Below are positions 27,403-35,875 of a stretch of DNA of 64,000 nucleotides, one piece after another; within the stretch, counting starts at the first letter, position 1, and each line of letters opens with the position of its first letter. The DNA is from Deltaproteobacteria bacterium. Its GTDB lineage: Bacteria; Desulfobacterota; Binatia; UBA1149; JAJCZL01. Below the pieces are notes generated by a model. The model was not told the origin of the DNA. It was given only the letters and a program-made list of their open reading frames with translations, and searched no databases. Position numbers and translations under genes: made by a program. The DNA is taken from positions 112,591 through 176,590 of the forward strand of contig JAJCZL010000057.1 of NCBI GenBank assembly GCA_029262415.1, read 5' to 3'.

Positions 27403-28482
27403 TTGGAAGTCGTAGTTGCGATTCTCGGATCAATCGCTCGGCACTGGGCGGCACTCGTGCTCGTCGCGGTTTCGGTAGTCCTTGCGCGCTCGCGCCGTGC
27501 TGCAGTCGCACTGCACCCGGGCAAGTCGTATTCGTACGCGCGCCTCGCAAGAAGCGCGCTCATTTTGCTCGGGCTTCCGTTCGCAGCATACGAAGTCTGT
27601 ACCTTCGCCGGCGATCTCGCCGGCGGCACCCTCGACGCCCCCGACCTGACTATGGCCATGCCGTCGTCGGGGCTCGCAGTTCTCGCAAGCTACGCCGGAT
27701 CCTCGTTCTTCATTGCAACCGCGGTGGTCGCCGGCGCCGCCGCCCGCTGGATACTCACCGGCGGCGGCGACCGTGCGCTCGCCGACCATCCCGGATGGCT
27801 CCCGCGTGTCGAGATCACTACCCCGACATTGTACCGGCGCTGCGCGGTGCTGGTACTCGCGGCGCTTCCGTTCGCGGCGCTACTTGTGGCGTACAACGGT
27901 CCACGCTGGGAGTTGACAGCCTTCGACCCTACGCTCGTGCACTACCCATCGGCTGCCGCGGCTAACTACGTTACGGTCTTTGATATTCGCGAAGAGGGTT
28001 GGCGCAATTGGTGGCTCGCGATCGGCGCTGTCGGCTTGGCGGCGCTGGTGATCCGGGAATCCCGCCACGCGGGGCTGATCAGCTATTTGTTCTCGCGAAA
28101 CAACCGACGCATCGGCAGGTTCACGGTCGCATCGACGGCGTTCGTCATCGGCTTCGCGTTCGTTGCGGTGACGCTCCCCAACTATTTGCGGATGCGGCTC
28201 TCGGCCGGGAGCGGAGAGTACTCTACTGTCGAGGGCGTGGTCCGCCGGTTTCACGCCCAGGGTGAAATGGGGCACGACGAAGAGAGCTGGTGCGTCGAGC
28301 GTATCTGCGTCGCCTACAGCTACCCGACACTACACAACCGATTCTCACGGGTCGCCGAACGCGGCGGCCCCGTACGCAAGGGGTTGCGCGTACGCATCGA
28401 GCTCGCCGGCGGCGACATTATAAAACTGGAAGTCGTACCACCCGAGGGCGGCATCCCGACCGGAACGAGAAAACCCAGCTGA
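27403..28482 (+). CDS. Membrane protein with C-terminal soluble domain, function unknown
   Basis: A 359-residue protein with a TTG start at 27403. It has about six to eight hydrophobic segments over residues 10-265 and a soluble tail of about 80 residues beginning GEYSTVEGVVRRFHA and containing WCVERICVAYSYPTLHN. Such short beta-rich tails are found at the ends of various bacterial membrane proteins, without a known role. It is probably co-transcribed with the GT-C-type protein. No catalytic motif was recognised; the convergent dnaJ stop is 35 bp away. Confidence 0.5.
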   Translation: MEVVVAILGSIARHWAALVLVAVSVVLARSRRAAVALHPGKSYSYARLARSALILLGLPFAAYEVCTFAGDLAGGTLDAPDLTMAMPSSGLAVLASYAGSSFFIATAVVAGAAARWILTGGGDRALADHPGWLPRVEITTPTLYRRCAVLVLAALPFAALLVAYNGPRWELTAFDPTLVHYPSAAAANYVTVFDIREEGWRNWWLAIGAVGLAALVIRESRHAGLISYLFSRNNRRIGRFTVASTAFVIGFAFVAVTLPNYLRMRLSAGSGEYSTVEGVVRRFHAQGEMGHDEESWCVERICVAYSYPTLHNRFSRVAERGGPVRKGLRVRIELAGGDIIKLEVVPPEGGIPTGTRKPS

Positions 28483-28517
28483 AAGTTTTCGAGCGGTTGC
28501 TATGGCCGCGCGGCACT

Positions 28518-29648
28518 TCAGCCTAACAGTTCACGAACTTTGTCGGCAAAGCCGGCGACCAGCGATTCGGAGTTTTTTTGACCGGCCTTGTCGAATTCCC
28601 TCAACAGTTCTTTCTGCTTCTTGCTGAGATTGCTCGGCGTCTCTACCCGTACGTGGATGATTTGGTCACCCTTGCCGCGCCCGCGCAGATCCGGAGCGCC
28701 CTTGCCGCGAAGCCGAAACAAGCGCCCGGTCTGAGTGCCCGCCGGGATGGTTATTTTGACCATGCCGTCGAGTGTTGGTGCGTCTACTTTGCCGCCGAGC
28801 GACGCCTGCGTCATCGACACCGGCAGGTCGCAGACGATGTTGTTGCCGTTGCGCACGAACAACTCGTGCGCATGCACGCCGAGCATAACGTAGAGGTCTC
28901 CGGTCGGCCCGCCGTTGTAACCTGCTTCCCCTTCGCCGCGTAGTTTCAAACGCGACCCGTCATCGACACCGGCAGGAACCTTCACTTTTATGTTGCGCCG
29001 CTCCTGGACGTGGCCGCTGCCGCGGCAGTCCCCGCACGGTGAGGTGATGATCGAGCCCTGACCGTTGCACTCGCCACAGGTCTTGGAGATCTGGAAAAGG
29101 CCCTGGCGAAAACTTACCTGCCCGGCACCGTGGCAACCCGGGCACTTCTCGGCACCGGAGCCCGCCGTGGCTCCGCTTCCTGAGCAAGTTGCACAGGTCG
29201 TCGTGCGCGGGATGGTAATTTCCTTTTCCGTCCCACAGACCGCCTCGACGAACGAGATCTCCATGTCATAGCGGAGATCCTCCCCACGCGCCGCACGGCT
29301 GCGTCCGCGTTGACGTCCACCGCCACCGCCGAAAAAGTCCCCAAAAAGGTCGCCGAGTACGTCCTCGAACATCGAAGCGCCGCCGAAGGCAGAACTGAAA
29401 TCGAAACCACCGCTCCCGCCCTCGAAAGCCGCGTGGCCGAAGCGATCGTATTGGCCGCGCTTGTCCGGGTCTGAGAGAACACCGTAAGCCTCGCTGGCTT
29501 CCTTGAAAAGAACCGCCGCGTCGTCCTTGCCGTCAAGGTTTCGGTCAGGGTGGTGTTTGAGTGCAAGCGCACGGTAGGCCCTCTTGATCTCGTCCATCGA
29601 GGCGCCTGGCTGGAGACCCAGTACCTCGTAGTAGTCGCGCTTTGCCAC
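28518..29648 (-). CDS. dnaJ: Chaperone DnaJ (Hsp40)
   Basis: A 376-residue co-chaperone with full type I architecture. The J domain (residues 1-70) has HPDRN with the HPD motif that stimulates the DnaK ATPase. A Gly/Phe-rich linker follows, then four CxxCxGxG zinc repeats (CATCSGSG, CPGCHGAG, CGECNGQG, CGDCRGSG) and the C-terminal substrate-binding domain. The start is GTG 29648 (MAKRDYYEVLG). It follows dnaK by 95 bp on the same strand; no CIRCE element was seen. Confidence 0.97.
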   Translation of the reverse strand: MAKRDYYEVLGLQPGASMDEIKRAYRALALKHHPDRNLDGKDDAAVLFKEASEAYGVLSDPDKRGQYDRFGHAAFEGGSGGFDFSSAFGGASMFEDVLGDLFGDFFGGGGGRQRGRSRAARGEDLRYDMEISFVEAVCGTEKEITIPRTTTCATCSGSGATAGSGAEKCPGCHGAGQVSFRQGLFQISKTCGECNGQGSIITSPCGDCRGSGHVQERRNIKVKVPAGVDDGSRLKLRGEGEAGYNGGPTGDLYVMLGVHAHELFVRNGNNIVCDLPVSMTQASLGGKVDAPTLDGMVKITIPAGTQTGRLFRLRGKGAPDLRGRGKGDQIIHVRVETPSNLSKKQKELLREFDKAGQKNSESLVAGFADKVRELLG

Positions 29649-29743
29649 GTTGTCTATCCTACACGAAAGCCACCGGCCGCTCTCCGCAGCCGATGGCCGT
29701 CAACCAAACAAAGAAAGTCGTCAGAACAAACGGAGTCTGAATA

Positions 29744-31666
29744 CTACGTCGGCTTTACCTCTTCGAAGTCTGCGTCGACAACATCGTCGCCGTCGTCAGT
29801 TCCGTCGGCCGACGCCGCTCCGTTACCCGCGCCGTCGCCGTCGGCCGCAGCACCTTCCGCCTGCGCTTTCGCATAAAGCACTTCGGCTATCTTGTGGGCG
29901 GCCGCTTCGAGTTCCCCTTTCGCAGCCTTGATCGCATCGATGTCCTCAGACTCGAGTGCCGGCTTGGCGGTCTCCACCGCGGCCGTAACCTCAGCCTTGA
30001 GATCCTCGGGGGCTTCGTCGCCGAGCTCACCGAGTTGCTTCTCAATACGATAGATCATGCTGTCAAGCTCGTTGTGGGCCTCAACGTACTCGCGCCGCTT
30101 TTGGTCTTCGCCGGCGTGCTCCTCGGCATCCTTGATCATCTGGTCGATCTCGGCCTGGCTCAGACCGGAATCCGACTTGATCTGGATCGACTGTTCCTTC
30201 TTGGTCGCCTTGTCTTTAGCCGAGACGTGCATAATGCCGTCAGCGTCGATGTCAAAACTGACCTCGATCTGCGGCATACCGCGCGGTGCCGCGGGCAGAC
30301 CGGTCAAATCGAACTGCCCCAAGAGTTTATTGTGGGCGGCAATCTCTCGTTCACCCTGGAACACCTTGATCGATACCGCCGGCTGGTTGTCTTCGGCGGT
30401 CGAGAAAACCTGGCCCTTTTGCGTCGGGATCGTAGTGTTCTTCTCAATCAGCTTGGTAAACACGCCACCGAGGGTTTCGATACCGAGAGACAAAGGCGTG
30501 ACGTCGAGCAGTAGAACGTCCTTGACGTCACCGGCAAGTACACCGCCCTGAATCGCCGCACCGACGGCAACAACTTCGTCCGGGTTCACGCCTCTGTGGG
30601 GCTCTTGGCCGAACAGTCTCTTAACGACTTCCTGCACCGCCGGCATACGCGTCATCCCGCCAACCAAGATGACCTCGTCGACTTCAGACGCCTTCAGACC
30701 TGCGTCTTTCAACGCCTGCTTACACGGAGCTTCGAGACGCTCGAGCAGCTTTGCGGACAACGCCTCGAGCTTGGAACGCGTCAGCTTCAAGTTCATGTGT
30801 TTGGGGCCGCTTTGGTCGGCAGTCACAAACGGCAGGTTGATGTCGGTTTCCTGCGAACTCGAAAGCTCGCACTTGGCCTTCTCGGCCGACTCCTTGAGCC
30901 GCTGCAACGCCATCTTGTCTGTGGAAAGATCGATGCCCTGTTCTTTCTTGAACTCCGCGACCAAGTACTCGATGATCGCTTGATCGAAGTCCTCACCACC
31001 GAGAAAGGTATCGCCGTTGGTCGACTTCACCTCGAACACACCGCTTCCGAGCTCGAGTACCGAAACATCGAACGTACCGCCACCGAGATCGAAGACGGCT
31101 ATGGTCGCGTCACCCTTCTTATCGAGACCGTACGCGAGCGCAGCCGCGGTGGGTTCGTTGATGATGCGTGAAACGTTCAGACCGGCGACGATGCCCGCGT
31201 CTTTGGTAGCCTGACGCTGGCTGTCGTTGAAGTAGGCCGGAACGGTGATCACCGCGTCGGTTACTTTCTCACCGAGGTAGTCCTCGGCAGTCTGCTTCAT
31301 CTTGGTAAGAATCATCGCCGAGACTTCGGCCGGGCTCACGGTCTTACCACCGAGCTCGACGTAGGCCGCGTCGTTATCGGCTTTGACGATTTTGTAGGGT
31401 AGATGCGTTTTCGCGTTCGCGACTTCCTTGTCGCTGAAGCGGCGTCCGATCAGACGCTTGATCGCAAAGACCGTGTTCTCTGGATTGGTGACCGACTGGC
31501 GACGCGCAATCTGTCCGACCAAACGCTCGCCGCTTTGGTTGACGGCCACCACCGAAGGGGTCGTACGACCGCCCTCGCTATTTGCGATGACCGTCGGCTT
31601 GTCGCCTTCGAGGACAGCGACACACGAATTGGTGGTCCCGAGGTCGATTCCGATGATTTTGCCCAT
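29744..31666 (-). CDS. dnaK: Chaperone DnaK (Hsp70)
   Basis: A 640-residue Hsp70 of normal length. The N-terminus [21 protein letters not shown] is the first ATP-binding motif; [12 protein letters not shown] and [14 protein letters not shown] are the other ATPase motifs. The substrate-binding domain and a C-terminal acidic tail ending in [10 protein letters not shown], close to the EEV motif, are complete. It refolds proteins with DnaJ and GrpE. Gene order grpE-dnaK-dnaJ is conserved. The 170 bp between grpE and dnaK hold no gene and no clear heat-shock promoter. Confidence 0.98.
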   Translation of the reverse strand: MGKIIGIDLGTTNSCVAVLEGDKPTVIANSEGGRTTPSVVAVNQSGERLVGQIARRQSVTNPENTVFAIKRLIGRRFSDKEVANAKTHLPYKIVKADNDAAYVELGGKTVSPAEVSAMILTKMKQTAEDYLGEKVTDAVITVPAYFNDSQRQATKDAGIVAGLNVSRIINEPTAAALAYGLDKKGDATIAVFDLGGGTFDVSVLELGSGVFEVKSTNGDTFLGGEDFDQAIIEYLVAEFKKEQGIDLSTDKMALQRLKESAEKAKCELSSSQETDINLPFVTADQSGPKHMNLKLTRSKLEALSAKLLERLEAPCKQALKDAGLKASEVDEVILVGGMTRMPAVQEVVKRLFGQEPHRGVNPDEVVAVGAAIQGGVLAGDVKDVLLLDVTPLSLGIETLGGVFTKLIEKNTTIPTQKGQVFSTAEDNQPAVSIKVFQGEREIAAHNKLLGQFDLTGLPAAPRGMPQIEVSFDIDADGIMHVSAKDKATKKEQSIQIKSDSGLSQAEIDQMIKDAEEHAGEDQKRREYVEAHNELDSMIYRIEKQLGELGDEAPEDLKAEVTAAVETAKPALESEDIDAIKAAKGELEAAAHKIAEVLYAKAQAEGAAADGDGAGNGAASADGTDDGDDVVDADFEEVKPT

Positions 31667-31836
31667 TCTGACTATTTCTCCAACCGCGCACCGCGGGGAC
31701 GCGCGTTATTTGGGTCCCGCCTTGGCGGAGAACTCTACGCCCGCACCCTGGAGGGGAGGACACTGAGCAGCAAACTAAGCACGAACCCGGGACTGGCAAC
31801 CCGGTTGCGCGGGTTTTTCCCGGTCTTCGGCGCTTT

Positions 31837-32538
31837 TTATTGTGGGGCTTTGGCCACAACCACCATCGCGGGGCGCAGCAAGCGGTCCTTGAGCATGTAG
31901 CCGGCGCGGTGTTCCTCAATGACGTGATCGGGCGCAACATCGGCCGACTCGACCATCGCAATGGCCTCGTGGGCGTTCGGATCGAAAGGCTGCCCTACGG
32001 CCTGGATGCGGGTTACGCCGTGGGTGGCTAGAGAAGTGACGAGAGCCTTCAATACCAGCGAAACTCCTTCGGCAAGTCCGCCCTCGGCCTCACTGGCATG
32101 CTCGACGGCTCTCTCGAGGTCGTCGATCACCGCGAGCAGATCACGCGCGATGCCTTCGCTCGCGTACTTCGCACGCTCGGTGCGCTCGCGGGCATGGCGC
32201 TTTTGAACGTTGTCGAGTTCCGCGCGGGCGCGAACGAACTTGTCTAAATTCGCGGCGGCCTCGGCGCGGGCGCTGTCGAGGAGCTCTTGGATAGTCGGCT
32301 CCGCTGCTGCGTCGGCGCAGGTCTCAGGGTCGCCGACGTCGCTTACCTCGTCGTCGATGCCCGGCCCCCCACCGCTTTGGTCTGAGGGAGATCCAGAGCC
32401 CTTGGCAGTGTGGCCGCGAACGGCGGAACCAGTGTCGTTGGGTAGGGAATCTTGGTCGGCGTCGGCAAGCTCGGAGCCGCGCTCGCTGGACAAATCGGCA
32501 GGTTTTACGCTGGTCACAACAGCTTGAGGTAATGACAC
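31837..32538 (-). CDS. grpE: Nucleotide exchange factor GrpE
   Basis: A 233-residue protein. The first 90 residues are acidic and low complexity, the middle (NLDKFVRARAELDNVQKRH) is the long coiled-coil of GrpE, and the C-terminal beta domain includes FDPNAHEAIAMVE, GYMLKDRLLRPAMVVVAK, the family signature. It dimerises and releases ADP from DnaK. GTG 32538 was chosen because it is the first in-frame start that leaves a 116-bp divergent region to recO. No hrcA gene or CIRCE inverted repeat is visible. Confidence 0.95.
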   Translation of the reverse strand: MSLPQAVVTSVKPADLSSERGSELADADQDSLPNDTGSAVRGHTAKGSGSPSDQSGGGPGIDDEVSDVGDPETCADAAAEPTIQELLDSARAEAAANLDKFVRARAELDNVQKRHARERTERAKYASEGIARDLLAVIDDLERAVEHASEAEGGLAEGVSLVLKALVTSLATHGVTRIQAVGQPFDPNAHEAIAMVESADVAPDHVIEEHRAGYMLKDRLLRPAMVVVAKAPQ

Positions 32539-32654
32539 AGGCCCCGGTTGTCAACCGCGTGTACATATGAGAGCGACCCGTACATGGGTAGAGAAGGCGG
32601 TCGGCGCTTGTGCGTTCGGCCGGTAGCGGCTCATCTGGGTGGTAGGCCCCTAAC

Positions 32655-33434
32655 TTGGAAGACATCTCGACACAGGCATTCGTTTTACGGACTAGGGCTT
32701 ACGGTGAGTCCGACGTAATCGCCGTTTTTCTGACCCTCGACTACGGCAAGATCTCGGGCATTGCCAAGGGTGCACGGCGCTCAAAGAAACGCTTCGCCGG
32801 CGGTGTCCTCGAAATCTTCCAACACGTTGACGTACGCTTCGCGCGCCGACCGCACTCGAGCCTCACCTTTCTGCACGAGTGCCGGCTGCTGACCAGCCAC
32901 CACGCAATCGCGGCCGACGTCACCGCGTTCGCGTGGGCGTCCTACCTCTGCGAACTCACCGACGCGATGACACGCGAGCACGACAAGTGCCCCGAACTGT
33001 TCCACCTGTTCGAGCGCTGCCTGACATCGATCGGCTCAACGTCGCCCGAGCCGTTCGCCCATCACTACCTGCTCGGCCTGCTCGACCAGTGCGGATGGGG
33101 CCCCGATTTCACCGCTTGCGGCTTGTGCGGCGCCGAGATCAACGAGCACACGCGGCCGATTCTTGACGTGCGCGGCAGCGGCATCATGTGTGCGCGACAC
33201 GAGGCCGACCAGCGCGGCATGGATCCCGACGACCCTGCGTTCGCACCAACCCGACGGGTGATCAACCCCGAGCTGCTGGCTTACGTGACGGCAACACGCG
33301 ACCAACCCGTTACCGAGGCGGGCCACGAGGTAATCGCTGATGCCTCGCTGCTGTTCGATCGTCTGGTCAGCCTCCACGTCGACAAGCCATTGAAATCGCG
33401 CAGGTTTCTTATCGATCTTATGCGCGCCGGCTAG
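32655..33434 (+). CDS. recO: DNA repair protein RecO
   Basis: A 259-residue recombination mediator. The N-terminal OB-fold reads AFVLRTRAYGESDVIAVFLT and GKISGIAKGARRSKKRF; the C-terminal part has a zinc-binding set (CGLCG and CARH) and the helical domain. RecO works with RecR to load RecA on SSB-coated gaps. A TTG start at 32655 gives the usual N-terminus. The stop TAG is part of the CTAG that begins a dispersed repeat, so mobile DNA has landed right at its 3' end without harming the frame. Confidence 0.93.
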   Translation: MEDISTQAFVLRTRAYGESDVIAVFLTLDYGKISGIAKGARRSKKRFAGGVLEIFQHVDVRFARRPHSSLTFLHECRLLTSHHAIAADVTAFAWASYLCELTDAMTREHDKCPELFHLFERCLTSIGSTSPEPFAHHYLLGLLDQCGWGPDFTACGLCGAEINEHTRPILDVRGSGIMCARHEADQRGMDPDDPAFAPTRRVINPELLAYVTATRDQPVTEAGHEVIADASLLFDRLVSLHVDKPLKSRRFLIDLMRAG

Positions 33435-33577
33435 TCAGACCGACGCGAGACTCACCCGCCCGGGCGAGCTGGTCAGTGATGTAGCGAAATCGAGCGCGAG
33501 ACCGTCGAGCAAGGCTGCGCGGCGGGTCATCGAGGTTATCCACATTACCGCGCGGAATGTGCAGGCCGGGCCTGTCA
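33431..33577. repeat. Dispersed repeat of about 147 bp, copy A
   Basis: This stretch, from CTAGTCAG at the recO stop to GGCCTGTCA, matches 47829-47977 with scattered substitutions and small indels (about nine in ten bases identical by eye). It contains the palindrome in its middle. Both copies directly follow the 3' end of a plus-strand gene. Confidence 0.85.
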
Positions 33578-33765
33578 GCGTGCGGTCCATGCGCGCGGTC
33601 GACCTCGTCGATCTTCTCCAAGATCTCTGCGATCTCACCGTTAACCGAGTAGCGCTGCTCGAACGCCGCCGGCTCGAGATCCTCGACCACGTCGTCAAGG
33701 AAGAAGACCGGATCGCCCGCGTCGGTGCGCATCAAACCGGCTGTCCAAGCCCGGCGAACCCCCAC
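33434..33765 (-). pseudogene. Probable IS1182-type transposase remnant, N-terminal part
   Basis: On the minus strand a frame of about 110 codons begins with GDPVFFLDDVVEDLEPAAF, EQRYSVNGE, which resembles the N-terminal region of IS1182-family transposases (where an FFL/DVV...L..F..RY pattern is common), followed by EILEKIDEVDRAHG. It then runs into the dispersed repeat shared with 47.8 kb, where a C-terminal fragment of the same transposase type lies nearby. No catalytic domain remains. A 10-bp perfect hairpin lies just outside its 5' end. The family assignment is moderately sure. Confidence 0.45.
33542..33560. repeat. Palindromic repeat, copy 2 (one inserted base)
   Basis: ACATTACCGCGCGGAATGT, the family palindrome with one additional A in the left arm. 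It lies in the middle of dispersed repeat copy A. Confidence 0.75.
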
Positions 33766-33778
33766 TCGGGGGGTTCGC
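33754..33778. terminator. Strong hairpin upstream of the quinone oxidoreductase gene
   Basis: GCGAACCCCC and GGGGGTTCGC form a perfect 10-bp stem with a 5-nt loop. No T-run follows on either strand, so it may be a factor-dependent terminator or the end of the mobile-element remnant rather than an intrinsic terminator. Confidence 0.35.
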
Positions 33779-33816
33779 GTCTCGCATCATCACGCGCCCT
33801 CGGCTAATCCGGGTCT

Positions 33817-34800
33817 ATGAAAGCCGTTGTCATCCCTTCTTACGGAGAGCCCGACGTCCTCAAGATCGAAACCGTTCCGGCACCCAAGCCGGGCCCAGAA
33901 GACCTGCTGGTCGGAGTCCGCGCGACAGCGCTCAACCGCGGCGACCTGCTGCAGCGACGCGGCGTCTACCCGCAACCCGGCCCGCAGCCCGAACACGAGA
34001 TCCCCGGCCTCGAGTTTGCGGGCGAGGTCGAAGCCGTGGGCGAGCGTGTTCATGATTTCAAAAAAGGCGATCGGGTGATGGGCCTGCTGACCGGCGGCGG
34101 GTACGCGGAGAAGGTCGTCACCCATCACCGGCTGGCCGTGCGCGTACCCGAGAGTCTGTCGTTCGCCGAGGCTGCCGCGGTTCCTGAGGCCTTCATCACC
34201 GCACACGACGCGCTGACCCAGGCACGACTGGTTTGCGGCGAATCGCTGCTGATCCACGCGGCCGGCTCGGGCGTCGGTATCGCGACGATACAGATTGCCG
34301 CGGTCATGGGTGCATCGCCGATCATGGGAACGGCAGGCTCGGACGAGAAACTCGTTCGCGCACAGGAACTCGGCCTCGACGTACCGATCCTTTATAAGAC
34401 CGCCGATTTTGCCCAGGCCTGTCTCGACGCCACCGGGCGCGTCGGTGCCGACGTTGTCATCGACTTGATCGGCGCAAGCTACCTGGAGCGTAACCTGGCG
34501 GCTTTGGCACCTTGCGGACGTATGGTCTTGGTCGGCCTGATGGGCGGCATGACCGCCGATATCAATCTCGGGGTCGTCCTCGGCAAGCGGCTGCAAGTCA
34601 CCGGCACGGTGCTTCGCTCACGCCCCTTGGAACAAAAAGCCGCTGCGACCCGCGCGTTCGAGCGCAGCGTGCTCCCCCATATCGCCGGCGGGCGGATCCG
34701 ACCGATCATCGACCGGACACTGCCGCTCTCAGAGGTCGTCGCCGCCCACGAGGCCATGGAGCGCAACGAGAACTTCGGCAAGATCGTTTTGGAACTCTGA
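33817..34800 (+). CDS. NAD(P)H quinone oxidoreductase (MDR superfamily, PIG3-like)
   Basis: A 327-residue zinc-free medium-chain dehydrogenase/reductase. The GroES-like N-terminal domain has ALNRGDLLQRRGVYP and IPGLEFAGEVEAVG. LLIHAAGSGVGIATIQIA is the nucleotide-binding loop, and GADVVIDLIGASYLERNL and RMVLVGLMGG follow as in quinone oxidoreductases and p53-inducible PIG3. The cysteines and histidines of the zinc-dependent alcohol dehydrogenases are absent. It likely reduces quinones or enones with NADPH in the cytosol. Isolated transcription unit; its stop lies 54 bp before vapB. Confidence 0.88.
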   Translation: MKAVVIPSYGEPDVLKIETVPAPKPGPEDLLVGVRATALNRGDLLQRRGVYPQPGPQPEHEIPGLEFAGEVEAVGERVHDFKKGDRVMGLLTGGGYAEKVVTHHRLAVRVPESLSFAEAAAVPEAFITAHDALTQARLVCGESLLIHAAGSGVGIATIQIAAVMGASPIMGTAGSDEKLVRAQELGLDVPILYKTADFAQACLDATGRVGADVVIDLIGASYLERNLAALAPCGRMVLVGLMGGMTADINLGVVLGKRLQVTGTVLRSRPLEQKAAATRAFERSVLPHIAGGRIRPIIDRTLPLSEVVAAHEAMERNENFGKIVLEL

Positions 34801-34854
34801 GCAAGGCCGCAACTACACGGCCTTCCAGCGTGCATAGGTAGGTTTTACACATCC

Positions 34855-35109
34855 ATGCCCATCAGCATCAAGAATCCCGCTGTGGAAGAACTCGAAAGGA
34901 GCGTTGCCGCCGAGGCGGGCGAAACCCTCTCCGACGCAATCCGCCGGGCGCTCGAAGAACGGCTGCTGCGACTGCGCGGATGCAAACGCGCGCCGTCGAG
35001 ATTCGACTCGATCATCGAGGTCGCCGAGCAGTGCGCCAAGTGGCAGCTCGGCGATAAGGCCGATGGGGAAGAGATCCTCGGCTACAACGACGAAGGAACT
35101 TTCGAGTAA
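34855..35109 (+). CDS. vapB: VapB-type antitoxin
   Basis: An 84-residue protein of the Rv0623/VapB family (PF07704). The N-terminus MPISIKNPAVEELERSVAAE carries the ribbon-helix-helix DNA-binding region, with GETLSDAIRRALEERL next. The acidic C-terminal tail would bind and inhibit the cognate VapC ribonuclease and the pair would repress its own promoter. The toxin gene directly downstream is truncated, so this looks like an orphan antitoxin in a decaying module. An AGGTAGG ribosome site lies before the ATG. Confidence 0.8.
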   Translation: MPISIKNPAVEELERSVAAEAGETLSDAIRRALEERLLRLRGCKRAPSRFDSIIEVAEQCAKWQLGDKADGEEILGYNDEGTFE

Positions 35110-35118
35110 CGCGGCGGT

Positions 35119-35412
35119 GTGGCCGTCGCGCCGTTAACTGAAGACCGAACCGTGATCGCGCGACGCGCGTACGACCGTTTCGGCAAAGGCCGGCATCGAG
35201 CCGGACTCAACCTGGGCGATTGCTGCGCCTACGCCTTGGCGCGCTACGCAAACGAACCGTTGCTGTTTAAAGGCGACGACTGCATGCGTTTGTCAGGCCC
35301 GTTCTTAGTACGCGATTCCAGCCAAGCCTTGAACGAGGACTGGCTCTCACCCGAACGGAGCCCGGCGAGCAGGCCCTCTACGCTGATGTCTTCGTCAAGC
35401 AACCTCGAGTAA
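35119..35412 (+). pseudogene. vapC: Truncated vapC toxin gene
   Basis: Nine bp after vapB, a GTG-initiated frame reads TVIARRAYDRFGKGRHRAG, LNLGDCCAYALARYANEP and LLFKGDD, the C-terminal third of a PIN-domain VapC. The third and fourth acidic residues survive (LGDCCAYAL and KGDD), but the N-terminal half with the first catalytic Asp and Glu is missing. After KGDD the frame diverges into unrelated sequence up to 35412. It cannot be an active ribonuclease, though a short peptide able to bind VapB might still be made. Confidence 0.75.
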
Positions 35413-35468
35413 CGCGCGCGGATTCCGGTCGGCGATGAGTAGGAGCGTACGTGCCGCCCCCGACGATG

Positions 35469-35549
35469 CTTTTCCGGCCGGCCAGCGAGTCGCGAGTTCG
35501 TAGAGGCGCCAGGCCCCGTCGATGCCCTTGAGTGCGTGCTCTCCGCGAC
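35469..35549 (-). pseudogene. Copied tail of the hydrolase-cyclase gene
   Basis: On the minus strand this segment encodes ALKGIDGAWRLYELATR, nearly identical to the last residues of the cyclase gene that ends at 40804. Similarity continues past the cyclase stop codon (TAG there, TGG here) to a shared GGAAAAG. It is therefore a DNA fragment from a related copy, joined on its 5' side to a broken methyltransferase gene and on its 3' side to unrecognised sequence (35413-35468). Confidence 0.75.
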
Positions 35550-35824
35550 GTACTGCTCGGTCCCCTCCCCAACGGCTTCCTCAAGGCAGTCCTCGGCGTA
35601 GCAGCCCTCGATAGGACTTGGCCGGCAACCGGACGGAGCGACCTCAGGGCTTGTTCGATGACCAGCCAATGAAGGAAACGATTCTCGCAGATGCACCGCC
35701 AACCCGCGCTCGTTAGATCCAAGGCGAACGGATCGTCGAAGACGATCGGGCGGTCGTAGAGTCGATGAAGAGCCCGGATCGCTGCTGCCCCGTCAGCAGT
35801 CTTGCTTAGTTGATGAGAGCGCAT
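35547..35824 (-). pseudogene. Frameshifted N-terminal fragment of a SAM-dependent methyltransferase (LCM/TIGR00027 type)
   Basis: From 35824 the minus strand reads MRSHQLSKTADGAAAIRAL, VFDDPFALDLTSAGWR and LRSLRPVAGQVLSRA, the N-terminus of the leucine-carboxyl-methyltransferase-like family. At about 35604 the frame changes: the expected continuation YAEDCLEEAVGEGTEQYV is in the next frame, consistent with loss of one base. After that the sequence switches to the copied cyclase tail, so the catalytic domain is gone. Non-functional. Confidence 0.7.
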
Positions 35825-35875
35825 GAGTTCTCCTTCGCAGTCCCCTCACTCCGGACGGCCGCAAATCTCGCTTGA

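Noticed and set aside
31797..31820. Intrinsic terminator (AACCCG...CGGGTTTTT)
   Set aside because: It points along the plus strand in the gap between two minus-strand genes, so there is no transcript for it to end.
32539..32654. CIRCE or sigma-32 heat-shock promoter before grpE
   Set aside because: No TTAGCACTC/GAGTGCTAA repeat and no CTTGAAA with CCCCAT at a fitting distance. The TTGACA seen is too close to the start codon.
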